Assembly: GCF_023716565.1 (NCBI RefSeq)
Contig: NZ_CP071848.1
Span: 1,302,001-1,366,000, forward strand
Reading direction: 5' to 3'
Length of the DNA stretch: 64,000 nucleotides
Source of the DNA: Vibrio sp. SCSIO 43136
GTDB lineage: Bacteria > Pseudomonadota > Gammaproteobacteria > Enterobacterales > Vibrionaceae
Below, one piece after another: positions 35,526 to 44,480 of this stretch. A program made the translations under genes and the position numbers. Each line of letters opens with the position of its first letter. Positions within the stretch are counted from its first letter, which is position 1. Below the pieces are notes generated by a model that did no database searches, was not told the origin of the DNA, and was given only the letters and a program-made list of their open reading frames with translations.

Positions 35526-35683
35526 TACAAAGTTTTCTCTATTTTTGAACTGCCTCGAAGTGAATAAGCGCCTGATTGACTATCTTGTGTCAAGATTCAT
35601 TGATTGCAGGGATTGATCCTGTCATCGCTATTTGAGGCCTGTTAATCGTATCGAACATGCTTAATTCAAATTTTTAGGAATAA

Positions 35684-36505
35684 ATGAAAGTACTAATTGC
35701 AGGGGCCAATGGATACATTGGCCGCCACGTTACTAAGGTATTCGTTGGTGGGGGCTTTGACGTATCGGTTTACAATAGACATAGCGGTATCCAGCACCTT
35801 GATGGCTCATCGAAAAAAGTTGATTCAGATTTCCTAGGTTACTTTGATATCGTCATAAACTGTGCTCGTCCGCATTGGTCTGAATTTTCGCCCGACGAAA
35901 TTGCTGACATTGAATACAAACTACTAGAGCAATTAGATAGCTATGCTGCCAAAGGAGCGGTCAAAATCCATACGTCAGGGATTTGGTTGTTCGGAAACGC
36001 TTCTACCCATGACTTAAAAGTGTTTAGGTTGAAACCGTTAGAAGTCGTTAAATTGGATGTAGATACAATAGCCTACGCTATTCACAAGAACTGGCATGTC
36101 GTTTATTGCCCTAGCTTGGTGTATGGAGGTGAAAACTGTCAGTTGAAGCGAACGATAGAATCTCTAACAGACCAAACGATACAAGTGGCAACACCATCTC
36201 TAGGGTTTAACCAGTATATTCATGTGGAAGACATTGCTAGGTTCTATTTACTGTTAGCAGAACAGCAAGTTTTCGCTGCACAACATTTTATTGCTGAGAT
36301 TGAGGGGTATAGTCCTGAAGCGTATTCCCAGCTATTACTTGATTTTCGACTTGTGGAAAAGGTCCACAAGGTTAGTTGGAGTGAATTTGAGGAGATTTAC
36401 GGAGCTTCGGCATTGGAGATCGAGCGGTTGAACCTTGATCTTCCCGTCAGCCCGCTATTTGTGCCGACAGAGTCGTTGAAAAAGTACATTGAGAATTTTT
36501 CATGA
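35684..36505 (+). CDS. Extended SDR, NAD-dependent epimerase-like protein (copy 2)
   Basis: A 273-residue paralogue of the protein at 31834 with GANGYIGRH dinucleotide motif. Both copies are full length without disrupting mutations and the 26 changes are scattered and mostly conservative, which argues that both are still under selection. Substrate unknown. Confidence 0.75.
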   Translation: MKVLIAGANGYIGRHVTKVFVGGGFDVSVYNRHSGIQHLDGSSKKVDSDFLGYFDIVINCARPHWSEFSPDEIADIEYKLLEQLDSYAAKGAVKIHTSGIWLFGNASTHDLKVFRLKPLEVVKLDVDTIAYAIHKNWHVVYCPSLVYGGENCQLKRTIESLTDQTIQVATPSLGFNQYIHVEDIARFYLLLAEQQVFAAQHFIAEIEGYSPEAYSQLLLDFRLVEKVHKVSWSEFEEIYGASALEIERLNLDLPVSPLFVPTESLKKYIENFS

Positions 36506-36594
36506 TGGGGAAGAGTCAGGAGTGTGGAAAACCGCCTGGCTAGCAATTTATTGCTTTAAAGTGGTTTTGTCTGTAGTACCGAAATGAAAACGAG

Positions 36595-36623
36595 AAAGGG
36601 AGCCCATTTCTGAGCTCCCTTTT
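36595..36623. terminator. Bidirectional terminator between SDR and RRM, copy 2
   Basis: AAAGGGAGC/GCTCCCTTT stem, loop CCATTTCTGA; equivalent to 32736-32766. Confidence 0.82.
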
Positions 36624-36635
36624 CAAACGTTTAGT

Positions 36636-36875
36636 TTAGTGCTGAGAGAATTTAATGCGAATTTTGCTCTTGTCTAGCATAGTAAGGTTCAAAGTCTTGA
36701 TCGCCGTTTTCGCTTCTTCTTCATTAGGCATGTTGACGAAAGCGAAACCTTTAGATTGTCCTGTTTCCTGATCTAGAACCAAGTCACATTGCGTTACTCT
36801 GCCGTGTTCAGAGAAAAGCACTCGAACTTGGTGTTCGGTGGTGGTTCGAGCTAGATTGCGGACTAATATTTTCAT
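36636..36875 (-). CDS. Small RRM RNA-binding protein (copy 2)
   Basis: A 79-residue RRM protein with RNP2 ILVRNLA and RNP1 KGFAFVNM, five residues different from copy 1. The leader upstream (TTTGCCTAGTTTAAATTGCG) is also conserved between copies, which suggests shared post-transcriptional control. Confidence 0.88.
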   Translation of the reverse strand: MKILVRNLARTTTEHQVRVLFSEHGRVTQCDLVLDQETGQSKGFAFVNMPNEEEAKTAIKTLNLTMLDKSKIRIKFSQH

Positions 36876-36991
36876 AATTTTTTGCCTAGTTTAAATTGCG
36901 CCGCTATTGTCTTAGGTATCTCCATGTAAACACAAGTAGTGTTGGCGGCTTTTCTAGTGATTGGTGCAGACAACCCCATGGCTGCTCGACT

Positions 36992-38548
36992 TTAATTACT
37001 CTTTACCGCATTTTTCACAATCTCAGCAGCGCCTTTGAATAATCGCTGACTTTGTTGCTTGATACCAGCGGCCCCTTTGTGCTCATTTCGTCGACGATTA
37101 AGTTGTACCGCTTTCGCATGATCGCATTGTTCTTGGATCTCTTGTTCTAGGGCATCTAATCCAAATTGAGGCTTATCACTCGGTAGTGCCAAAGGGTAGA
37201 TACTGGCAAACGAGAGTAATGACTGGTTATATTCCATGGCGGCGTTGATGGTTTTTACTTTCGGTTGAGCTTGGTCAGTCAAATCATAAGGTGGTGCCCA
37301 CTCATTACTTGGCTTAAGGCCATCGATATGGTTTAACACCCCAATCACTTTGGCTCGTTTATGAGATTGGTGCTTCTTTTCTTGGTAATAGGCATCAATT
37401 TGCTCTCTAAGCTCAACATCTAACTGCCGAGCAGACTGGTTTGCTTTAAGTACCCATAACACCAAATCAGAATGAGTGATTTGTTCAAGCATGCTTTGCG
37501 TCATTTTAAGATTACCATCAAGGCCTGGCATGTCGATGATATTGAGCTGTTCTTCCCCGTCAAAGTGGCATTGGTAGCTACGGATATCATCGGTGGCGGG
37601 TAGGGCATCGACTTCTGCATTCACCTCTTTAAGTAGTGCATTGACCAAAGAGGATTTACCAGCATTCATTTGACCAACTACTGTGATACGCACGGGCTCA
37701 AGTGGGATGGCTTTCCGGGCTTTATCAGCTAGAGTTGCTTTGCTTGTTTGGATGTCACTGGATTCAATAGTAAACCGACCGCTATAAAGCTCTAGACTCA
37801 GTTTCGCAATTTCTTGCAAGAATGCTCGTTTAATATTGTGTTGCAGGTTCTTTGAGGCTTTGTCTTTAAGTGCGCCGAATAACTGGCTGCGCAGCTCAGA
37901 TGCTACTGCCGCTGCTGGGTTGGCTGCACGAGCAAAGCGCCAAACATGCATTCCGTATTTAATGGCGTTACCCGCCTGTTCACCATACTTATCATTTTTG
38001 TCGTATACCCATTTCAGTTGGGAAACTTTGACTAAATCAATACCTGGTACGTGGGTGTGTAGTATCTTTCGATAGCGGCGGCTTATCTCCTCAAGTAGTT
38101 GCAACCCTTCAGGGAGCGTAAAATCCAACTCTTTTTTGCCATACGCTTGAGACATTTCGGCAGCAATCTCGAGGCCATGCTTTTTCAATGCGCTCCAGTC
38201 ATTATCGAGGTCGAGTTTGTTTTTGATTGATGTATTGGCTTGTGACCAGAGCTCTAGTTCTGTCTCCGACCAATCGGAGGAGGCTTCGACAAAAACCTCT
38301 TCATTCGTCTCTTCAGGTACACGATTCTTACGCTGAGAACGTAGCCACAATCCGCGTGGGATCATCACCATCAGGCTAGATGCCAGTAAGAAGATCGCAA
38401 AATGCACCGCATAGCCGTGTGTGACAACGGCATATAGCCCAAAGCCTGATAGTACAATCAGTGGCAATAATAGGCCGACTAAGGAAAATGCCACCATACC
38501 ACCAGCAAAGTGATTGATGCTTTTTGCTCCGTGTTTGAGTCTACTCAT
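36992..38548 (-). CDS. Large membrane-anchored GTPase (dynamin/Era-like superfamily)
   Basis: A 518-residue protein. Two hydrophobic helices occupy about residues 15-62, followed by a long helical region and then a GTPase domain: P-loop GQMNAGKSS near 292, DMPGLDGN switch II near 340, and NHIDG specificity motif near 405. Start 38548 overlaps the stop of the upstream GTPase gene by 8 bp, so the two are co-translated. The helical-plus-membrane layout fits membrane-remodelling or stress GTPases. Function unknown; a defence role is only a suggestion. Confidence 0.82.
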   Translation of the reverse strand: MSRLKHGAKSINHFAGGMVAFSLVGLLLPLIVLSGFGLYAVVTHGYAVHFAIFLLASSLMVMIPRGLWLRSQRKNRVPEETNEEVFVEASSDWSETELELWSQANTSIKNKLDLDNDWSALKKHGLEIAAEMSQAYGKKELDFTLPEGLQLLEEISRRYRKILHTHVPGIDLVKVSQLKWVYDKNDKYGEQAGNAIKYGMHVWRFARAANPAAAVASELRSQLFGALKDKASKNLQHNIKRAFLQEIAKLSLELYSGRFTIESSDIQTSKATLADKARKAIPLEPVRITVVGQMNAGKSSLVNALLKEVNAEVDALPATDDIRSYQCHFDGEEQLNIIDMPGLDGNLKMTQSMLEQITHSDLVLWVLKANQSARQLDVELREQIDAYYQEKKHQSHKRAKVIGVLNHIDGLKPSNEWAPPYDLTDQAQPKVKTINAAMEYNQSLLSFASIYPLALPSDKPQFGLDALEQEIQEQCDHAKAVQLNRRRNEHKGAAGIKQQSQRLFKGAAEIVKNAVKSN

Positions 38549-39632
38549 TATCTGCCACCTTCTTGCCAGTTTTGAATGCCGAACGATATAGCTGCTGGGC
38601 TTCCTCGTTACTGATCTGCTCTCCAATACTTTTTTTGTAGAAGTAATAACAGGCTGCACGTCCTAGTCCATAAGTGGTAGCGAAGCTAATAGCCGCCGCT
38701 GCTACAGCACCGACAGTTTGCCCATAAACAGGGAGCAGTTTGACCAGTTGTCTTGCACCAAGTTTTACTCCGTATTGAATACCAAAACTTGTCCCCAAGG
38801 TGGCAATCAGCTCGCTAAATGTATGCTTGTTCCATTCAACGCCATACTGAGCTGCCAAGCTATGCAACATCTTGGCTTGTACAGCGGGAACTGAAACTAA
38901 CCCCACCACGGGGATAAAGTCGGAAGCACTCGCCGTTCCGGAGTACCATAAAATTTCATTCTCTAATAGATTGAAGTTGTATTCTTCTTGATTTGCATAG
39001 TCCTTTTCAAGCAATGTTCGCCCGACGATTGGTAGCATTTCCGCAAGCTCTTCAATGAGTTCTTCTTTATGGAAGAAGCTTTGATTATCGCAGTCGAAGT
39101 CTACTTCGATTGACTTTATACACTCTCCCCAGGCTTGTTCGAACTGCTCTTGGTTATGTTGAATCTTGCGTTGCCGATCCTGAGTTGCAACTGTATTTAT
39201 CGCAGTATGTATAAGTAGTACTTGCTTAACTTTCTTCTGCTTTCGAATCAGTCTCAAGGCTTCGATAACCGAGCTTTGTTCTTGTTCATCGGCCTTAGCG
39301 ATTATTAATAAGACATGGCCCTGTTCAGAGCAGGCAGCTATGTCTTCACTAGGATCATAGTTGGCTTCACCAAGCCCACGAGTATCGAGAAAACGAAGCA
39401 CAGGGTGCTCTTGTGGGAAATCATAAGCGAAAGAGGTCATTGTGCACGGTGCAAACCCATCACCAACCTCTACTTCATTGTGGTTGGTCACAGCTTGAAT
39501 AAGTGAAGACTTGCCAGCCCCAGTTTTCCCCAACAGCCAAAGAGTAGGAAGATGACGGTTTTGGTAGTCTTGCGCTGAAGAGAGGTCCGGGTTTTTGTCA
39601 GGATTAATAAATTTAGATATTGAGTCGAACAT
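38541..39632 (-). CDS. GTPase with DUF697-like C-terminal region
   Basis: A 363-residue GTPase: P-loop GKTGAGKSS at 35-43, DTRGLG at 83-88, and IHTAIN near 141-146 at the G4 position in place of NKxD. The C-terminal ~110 residues are Ala/Gly-rich and amphipathic (VGAVAAAAISFATTYGLG), like the membrane-associating DUF697 domain of YcjF-type proteins. It resembles YeeP/YfjP-type accessory GTPases of E. coli. First gene of a two-GTPase operon. Confidence 0.82.
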   Translation of the reverse strand: MFDSISKFINPDKNPDLSSAQDYQNRHLPTLWLLGKTGAGKSSLIQAVTNHNEVEVGDGFAPCTMTSFAYDFPQEHPVLRFLDTRGLGEANYDPSEDIAACSEQGHVLLIIAKADEQEQSSVIEALRLIRKQKKVKQVLLIHTAINTVATQDRQRKIQHNQEQFEQAWGECIKSIEVDFDCDNQSFFHKEELIEELAEMLPIVGRTLLEKDYANQEEYNFNLLENEILWYSGTASASDFIPVVGLVSVPAVQAKMLHSLAAQYGVEWNKHTFSELIATLGTSFGIQYGVKLGARQLVKLLPVYGQTVGAVAAAAISFATTYGLGRAACYYFYKKSIGEQISNEEAQQLYRSAFKTGKKVADNE

Positions 39633-40013
39633 AACGAGATTAGTCAGCTATTTGGATTGTATGAGCGCAGTGCTTGTGTTGTAGATGACCATAAAACCTA
39701 ATTGAGGCGGGGTCAAAACCTAGTTGAATATAATTGCCTTTCAAGTGCCTCTCGGAACAAAGCTTAGCTATATAAAGGAAGCTTCGGTTAGGAAGCTTTG
39801 GTGTGTGTCCCAATTAATTTGTGTGAGGAAGCTTTGGTGTGTGTCCCAATTAATTTGTGTGTGCCCTAATTTGGAGGGGGTAGTTTTTTATTGCTTTCTC
39901 AGGAATGCGTCTCATTGTATCGTGCGAGCACTGTACGCCTATGTGTGGGGTTTGATATGTTTGTTGTTAGGAAAAGTAGGATGTTGTTTGAATGATATGG
40001 TGTGGGCAAAGGT
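39633..40013. other. Repeat-rich intergenic stretch
   Basis: Non-coding stretch between the GTPase operon and the lspA gene. It contains the near-repeat AAAACCTAATTGA / AAAACCTAGTTGAA at 39690-39725, a palindromic AAGCTT-rich segment and the 36-bp tandem duplication at 39790-39861. Promoters for both divergent transcripts should lie here. Confidence 0.5.
39790..39861. repeat. Perfect 36-bp tandem duplication containing RAYT end motifs
   Basis: Two identical 36-base units, each with CTTTGGTGTGTGTCC (39796-39810 and 39832-39846), the same as the right end of the RAYT elements, followed by CAATTAATTTGTGTG. No transposase gene is attached. Confidence 0.85.
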
Positions 40014-40514
40014 ATGAAATTTTGGAACAAATTGCTGATGGTAGTATCCATCTCCTTGTTATGCGTTGGATGTGATCAGGGGACCAAGGTGCTCGCATCG
40101 AACTATTTACCCAAGTTTCAGATGGACAGTTACCTTCATGATCTCTTTCGCATCGGTTACACCGAAAATACCGGTGCATTTTTAGGCTTGGGCAGCTCAT
40201 TACCCAGTGATCATCGTTTTGGTCTTTTTGTTGTGGCAGTGAGTCTATTTTTAACCGTGTTACTTGTGTATGTCCTTTTCTCGAAAGGTTTGAGCATGGC
40301 TAACACCATTGCTCTTACCTTACTGCTTTCTGGCGGCGCAAGTAATCTTTATGACCGCGTCATCAACAACGGTGCGGTCATCGATTTTTTGAACATGGGG
40401 CTGGGGCCGTTAAGAACAGGCGTCTTTAATATCGCTGACGTTGCCATCATTTTGGGCGGTGCTTTGTTTGTTTTATCTAGTTCAAATGCTAATCAAGAAA
40501 AAAGCGCAGCATAA
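40014..40514 (+). CDS. lspA: Lipoprotein signal peptidase-family protein, orphan copy
   Basis: Signal peptidase II cleaves prolipoproteins at the lipobox cysteine. The 166-residue protein has four hydrophobic segments and all active-site features: CDQGTK (20-25), ENTGA (51-55), NLYDRV with GAVIDF (catalytic Asp124) and FNIADVAI (catalytic Asp142). It is not beside ileS as the housekeeping lspA normally is, so it is probably an extra, horizontally acquired copy. ATG 40014 is used; a GTG at 40002 is also in frame. Confidence 0.88.
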   Translation: MKFWNKLLMVVSISLLCVGCDQGTKVLASNYLPKFQMDSYLHDLFRIGYTENTGAFLGLGSSLPSDHRFGLFVVAVSLFLTVLLVYVLFSKGLSMANTIALTLLLSGGASNLYDRVINNGAVIDFLNMGLGPLRTGVFNIADVAIILGGALFVLSSSNANQEKSAA

Positions 40515-40582
40515 TGTATTCGTGAGGAAAGTAGGGAGCTGAATGATTCCTTGTCTTTCGCCAATACAAAGAGAGGGTAACA

Positions 40583-41056
40583 ATGAACATAAGAAAAGCG
40601 TCCAAACAAGATTCCCACCAGCTACTGGAACTCATACGGCTGAAAGCCGATTTTGACAGAAGCATGAAAGGGTTCGACGGCCAAGTCTCAACGACAGTCG
40701 ATAAAATTGAACGTACTTTGTTTGGAGAGCAACCTTACGCTCATGCTTTGCTGCTAGAGCTAAATGGAGATGCACTTGGTTTCGCGCTTTTTCACTATCG
40801 TTACTCTTCGTTTAGTGGTGAGCCATCAATTTGGCTCGATGATCTGTTAGTCCTTGGAGATCACCGCTCTAAAGGGTATGGCGCAGAGCTTATGGAGGCT
40901 TTAAAAACCGAAGCCAGAAAATCGTCAGCTTCCCATATCTCTTGGACGGCAAGCCCGTATAACATAATGGCCCATGACTTTTACAGAAGGCTTGGTGCTG
41001 ACATCGAAAGAATGGATGGTCAACGCCCTTATTTTCGTTGGAAAGTGCTTGGTTAG
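40583..41056 (+). CDS. GNAT acetyltransferase (diamine acetyltransferase-like)
   Basis: A 157-residue GNAT with the acetyl-CoA loop VLGDHRSKGYGAELM (near 92-106) and SWTASPYNIMAHDFYRRLGA, similar to spermidine/diamine N-acetyltransferases, although substrate cannot be fixed from sequence. AGAGAGGG precedes the ATG. Stand-alone accessory gene. Confidence 0.88.
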   Translation: MNIRKASKQDSHQLLELIRLKADFDRSMKGFDGQVSTTVDKIERTLFGEQPYAHALLLELNGDALGFALFHYRYSSFSGEPSIWLDDLLVLGDHRSKGYGAELMEALKTEARKSSASHISWTASPYNIMAHDFYRRLGADIERMDGQRPYFRWKVLG

Positions 41057-41069
41057 ATTTCTAGCGGGA

Positions 41070-41082
41070 TTGGTGTGTGTCC
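41070..41082 (-). repeat. Solo RAYT-type end sequence
   Basis: TTGGTGTGTGTCC, matching the right end of the RAYT elements, lies between the GNAT and DUF3047 genes with no transposase. Confidence 0.5.
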
Positions 41083-41144
41083 TTTTTGGAAAATGGTCGT
41101 TGATTCGTAGTGATGTGCGTTGAGTAACTGGGGGGAAGAGGCAG

Positions 41145-41804
41145 ATGCAAAACAAACTTTTTTTGCTCATTTTAGTGAGTTTTTGTTCTTACTCATCTGT
41201 GAAAATCGAGTTAGCCAAGTTTAACCAACAAGAGTTTCAACAGTGGGAAGCAAAATCCTTTTCTGGTGAAACCAAATACCAACTCCATCCGACTGGCGAT
41301 GTAGTTGAAGCGAAAAGTCGCAATGCGGCTTCTGGGTTGGTGCTGAAAAAGCGAATTGATATTTACAAAACCCCCTTCATGAATTGGCGCTGGAAAGTTA
41401 CCAAACCATTAATTGCTTTGCCTGAACAATCAAAAAAAGGCGATGACTTTGCAGCTCGCGTGTACGTCGTCATAGAAAGTGGCATGTTCTCATTGAGCTC
41501 TAAGGCATTGAATTATGTGTGGTCCAGTTCTAATTCTAAGGGTGAGCACTGGAATAACCCTTATGTTGGCTCCCAAGTCAAAATGTTTGCATTGCGCGAC
41601 GCCACTTCGTCGCTAGATAGCTGGTATTCCGAGAAAAGAAATGTCTACCAAGATTTGATTCGATTATTTGGCGACAAAGGCAGCGAAAAAGAAAATTTAG
41701 ACAGTTACCAGTACATAGATGTCATCGCCATAATGACAGATACTGACGATAGCAGCAGCTATGCTGAAGCTTTATACGGCTCTATCTCATTTACTGCTGA
41801 GTAA
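41145..41804 (+). CDS. DUF3047 exported protein
   Basis: A 219-residue protein with signal peptide and the DUF3047 core: WRWKV, KGDDFAARVYVV and ALNYVWSS. The family is predicted to be a periplasmic beta-sandwich of unknown function. ATG 41145 is about 8 bases after GGGGGAAGAGG. No operon partner close by. Confidence 0.82.
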   Translation: MQNKLFLLILVSFCSYSSVKIELAKFNQQEFQQWEAKSFSGETKYQLHPTGDVVEAKSRNAASGLVLKKRIDIYKTPFMNWRWKVTKPLIALPEQSKKGDDFAARVYVVIESGMFSLSSKALNYVWSSSNSKGEHWNNPYVGSQVKMFALRDATSSLDSWYSEKRNVYQDLIRLFGDKGSEKENLDSYQYIDVIAIMTDTDDSSSYAEALYGSISFTAE

Positions 41805-41974
41805 TTGTTTTTATTGGTAGAAACAACTGCTCCCCATTATTGAACTTTTATTTTTACCTCGTAGAGCACTGTTTGCTTTCGCTATATCATGAATCAGCCA
41901 TAACAAATGGAAGAGTCTAGATAGTGTTTTAATACTTAGACTTAAAAGGACCAATAATAAGTTAAGGAATATAG

Positions 41975-42562
41975 ATGAATTACCGTGGCTATGCATTTTA
42001 TTCAATTTCTAGAACCCTAGTTGTCTTGTTTGCTTGCGCAGCAACGGTAGTCGATGCGCCGTCTATGCTCATGTATCTTTTGCTAATTAATTTGGCGTAC
42101 GCTTTTGTGGTATCCATGCGCGTAGAAGCTTGGAGAAAAAGTGATGCTGTTTTGGTGGAGACCTCGGATACGCGCTGGAGCGTGAATATTAATGGCATAC
42201 CGGTGAACGAAGTAGCCCAAGCTTTGTTTAACCTGCATTTTAAAAGCGAACGAGAACTGCGGGGTGCTTTTATCAAGCTCTTGTTGCCGAAACTAGTTAT
42301 CACGCTGGGCTTGTTGGCTTGGTCGGTAAATGGGTTCGTCATAAGCTTCGATCACGAGTGGGGTTGGATTGCACCTGTGCTAGCTGGAGGGGCGATGCTC
42401 TTTATCAGTATTAAAGCTCAGTCTCTGTTACGTCTACTGATGAAAATTAATGCCGCAAAGTGGTATCTTCATACGACTGACTTTGGTACTCATACTTATT
42501 ACTCAGCATATATCGAACACAAAGAGTCGCTTGAGCCATATTTGGTAAAAGTCTTTGAGTAA
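41975..42562 (+). CDS. Hypothetical membrane protein
   Basis: A 195-residue protein with two hydrophobic hairpins (near 8-45 and 108-150) around a polar loop, hence probably a four-helix inner-membrane protein. GTTAAGGAA precedes the ATG. No family recognised; base composition is that of the accessory region. Confidence 0.6.
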   Translation: MNYRGYAFYSISRTLVVLFACAATVVDAPSMLMYLLLINLAYAFVVSMRVEAWRKSDAVLVETSDTRWSVNINGIPVNEVAQALFNLHFKSERELRGAFIKLLLPKLVITLGLLAWSVNGFVISFDHEWGWIAPVLAGGAMLFISIKAQSLLRLLMKINAAKWYLHTTDFGTHTYYSAYIEHKESLEPYLVKVFE

Positions 42563-42652
42563 TAGAGTTATTGGATTGCTTGCAAAGACACTTTGGAACG
42601 ATATGGAATATTTCATAAATTGAAAAGATGATGGCGTTGAGGAGAGAAAGTA

Positions 42653-43060
42653 ATGAACGAAGCTGTAAGTAAACTATGGAGTGGTTATCCTCAAGAGGCT
42701 AAAAATTACTTAAGTACACTAAGAAAACTCATTCATGAGGTCGCTCACCAATTACAGTTAGAGGCAGTAGAAGAGTCTTTAAAATGGGGAGAAGCCAGCT
42801 ATCTTGCTAAAACAGGTAGCCCGATACGCATAGATTGGAAGCTCAAAACTCCGGCGCATTGTTACCTCTATTTTAATTGCCAAACTAAGCTGGTGGATAC
42901 TTTTAGAGAGCTCTATGGTGACTTATTAGTGTTTCAAGGAAACCGAGCTATTGTTTTACCATTAAGCGAGTCATTGCCTGAAAAACAGCTTCGCCATTGT
43001 ATAGAGTTGACACTTACCTACCAACAGCGAAAAAATCTACCTTTACTTGGCGCATGTTAG
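42653..43060 (+). CDS. DUF1801-family protein
   Basis: A 135-residue cytoplasmic protein of the DUF1801/YdhG type: LRKLIHEVA, EESLKWGEASY and the PIRIDWK segments are characteristic. Biochemical function of the family is unclear. Preceded by GAGGAGAG. Confidence 0.82.
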   Translation: MNEAVSKLWSGYPQEAKNYLSTLRKLIHEVAHQLQLEAVEESLKWGEASYLAKTGSPIRIDWKLKTPAHCYLYFNCQTKLVDTFRELYGDLLVFQGNRAIVLPLSESLPEKQLRHCIELTLTYQQRKNLPLLGAC

Positions 43061-43121
43061 TCGACTTATATTGCCGTTTTGGTTGTACTTGTAGTGGCCT
43101 TGCTGAGGTTTTTAGTGAAAA

Positions 43122-44366
43122 TTATCTTATATTATAAGGCCTTAGACTGTTTTTTCTCGCCAGCAAAAATTGCTCTAAATGCTCGTAAGAGTCAAAGTTA
43201 CGAGGTGAGGGATAGCCGAGATTGCCTTTTTTCACCATATTCCTAGCGATATCTTTAACGTGTTGTTCTTCGAGCATTTCGAATTGAGCCTCGATATCGA
43301 GTTGCGTACACAAGTCAAATAGCGCATCGACTACCGCCTGCGCTTTTTGCTGGTTTGTGCCATCTCCTATTTCCAATACATCTGCAATTAAGGCAATACG
43401 ATGCGCCGATGTAGGAATTAAGAACTCAACGATATGTGGCAGTGCTTTAGCGCAACCTAATCCATGAGGCACTTTGTAGTAGGCCCCGAGTTGATGTGAG
43501 ATCCCGTGTGCCCATCCTAGCAAGGTCCTTGAAAAGGCTTTTCCAGCTTCAAAAGAGGCGAGTGCCATTTTGCTTCTTGCTTCAAGATCGTCTTCCCCAT
43601 TTTTATATGCTCGCGGTAGATACTCAAAAATTGTTTTTATGGTTTCTAAGTTAGCTTTGTCTGTACTTTGGGTCGCATAGATACTGAGAAATGACTCTAT
43701 AGCATGGGTGAGGGCATCCATCCCCGTCATCGCAGTAATAGGGGGCGGTAGGCCTTGAGTAAGCCTTGGGTCAAACACCGCAACATCTGGCACAATTGCA
43801 TAGCTGCCTAATCCATGTTTTAAGTTGGTTTTTTCATCGGTGATCACCGTGATAGTGGTCGCTTCTGAGCCAGTTCCAGAGGTCGTCGGAATAGCGACAA
43901 AATAGGCGCCTTTGTGTCGCAGTTGAAATAAGCTGAGCAGACCATGGGTGACTGTTCGAGGGTTGATCCCATGTTTCGCACAGGCATTGATCATTTTTGT
44001 GGCATCGATCGAGCTGCCACCTCCGATTGCAATCGCACAGTCATATTGATGCTGGTTGCACACCTCAATTCCTTGTTCGATCACTCTATAAGTCGGATCT
44101 GGTTTAATTGCATTAAACAGTCGGTAATCAAGTGAAGTTGCATCGAGCGCTGCGATTAGATGTTGGAAGGCTGGTAGGGTTGAAAACAGGGGATCAGTGA
44201 AAATCACGGGCCGTTCAATTCCCTTATCAATTAAGTGCTCAGCAAGCTTTTCGAGTGCTACTTCACCTTCAACGACTTGAGGTGTTGGTACCGGGATATG
44301 TGGAAGCAGCTGTCCTGCAAGCTTGTGGTAGATCCCCACGAAAAATCGTTCTGTTTTATATGACAT
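43122..44366 (-). CDS. Iron-containing alcohol dehydrogenase
   Basis: A group III (Fe-ADH) dehydrogenase of 414 residues. Nucleotide-binding GGGSSIDATK, GTGSEATT, and metal ligands in DALTHAIE, GWAHGISHQLG and PHGLGCAKALPH are visible. Start 44366 is preferred over an ATG seven codons earlier because AAGGG lies six bases before it. Likely reduces aldehydes or oxidises short alcohols with NAD(P); exact substrate unknown. Confidence 0.9.
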   Translation of the reverse strand: MSYKTERFFVGIYHKLAGQLLPHIPVPTPQVVEGEVALEKLAEHLIDKGIERPVIFTDPLFSTLPAFQHLIAALDATSLDYRLFNAIKPDPTYRVIEQGIEVCNQHQYDCAIAIGGGSSIDATKMINACAKHGINPRTVTHGLLSLFQLRHKGAYFVAIPTTSGTGSEATTITVITDEKTNLKHGLGSYAIVPDVAVFDPRLTQGLPPPITAMTGMDALTHAIESFLSIYATQSTDKANLETIKTIFEYLPRAYKNGEDDLEARSKMALASFEAGKAFSRTLLGWAHGISHQLGAYYKVPHGLGCAKALPHIVEFLIPTSAHRIALIADVLEIGDGTNQQKAQAVVDALFDLCTQLDIEAQFEMLEEQHVKDIARNMVKKGNLGYPSPRNFDSYEHLEQFLLARKNSLRPYNIR

Positions 44367-44480
44367 CTCGCACCCTTTAAGTTTCATCCATGAGTTAGCG
44401 TCGTGCTACAGCGCTTATACAGTTATAGACTAAATATTCTAATTTAGGGGGAGTCGGCATTCAGATTGAGAGATATGTTT

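Larger units (their letters stand above)
35526..36964. repeat. Duplicated SDR-RRM cassette, copy 2
   Basis: Counterpart of 31665-33102, with about 90% protein identity for the SDR. Similarity ends at GTGATTGGT near 36964, before the GTPase gene. The duplication unit therefore starts at a RAYT right end. Confidence 0.8.

Noticed and set aside
39724..40017. A 97-residue frame with a duplicated RKLWCVSQLICV segment
   Set aside because: The protein repeat is simply the 36-bp DNA duplication read in one frame; it is low complexity and overlaps the lspA start.
26640..43100. Superintegron cassette array
   Set aside because: The region has integron-like small orphan genes in mixed orientation, but I see no attC-type repeats between genes and no integrase.
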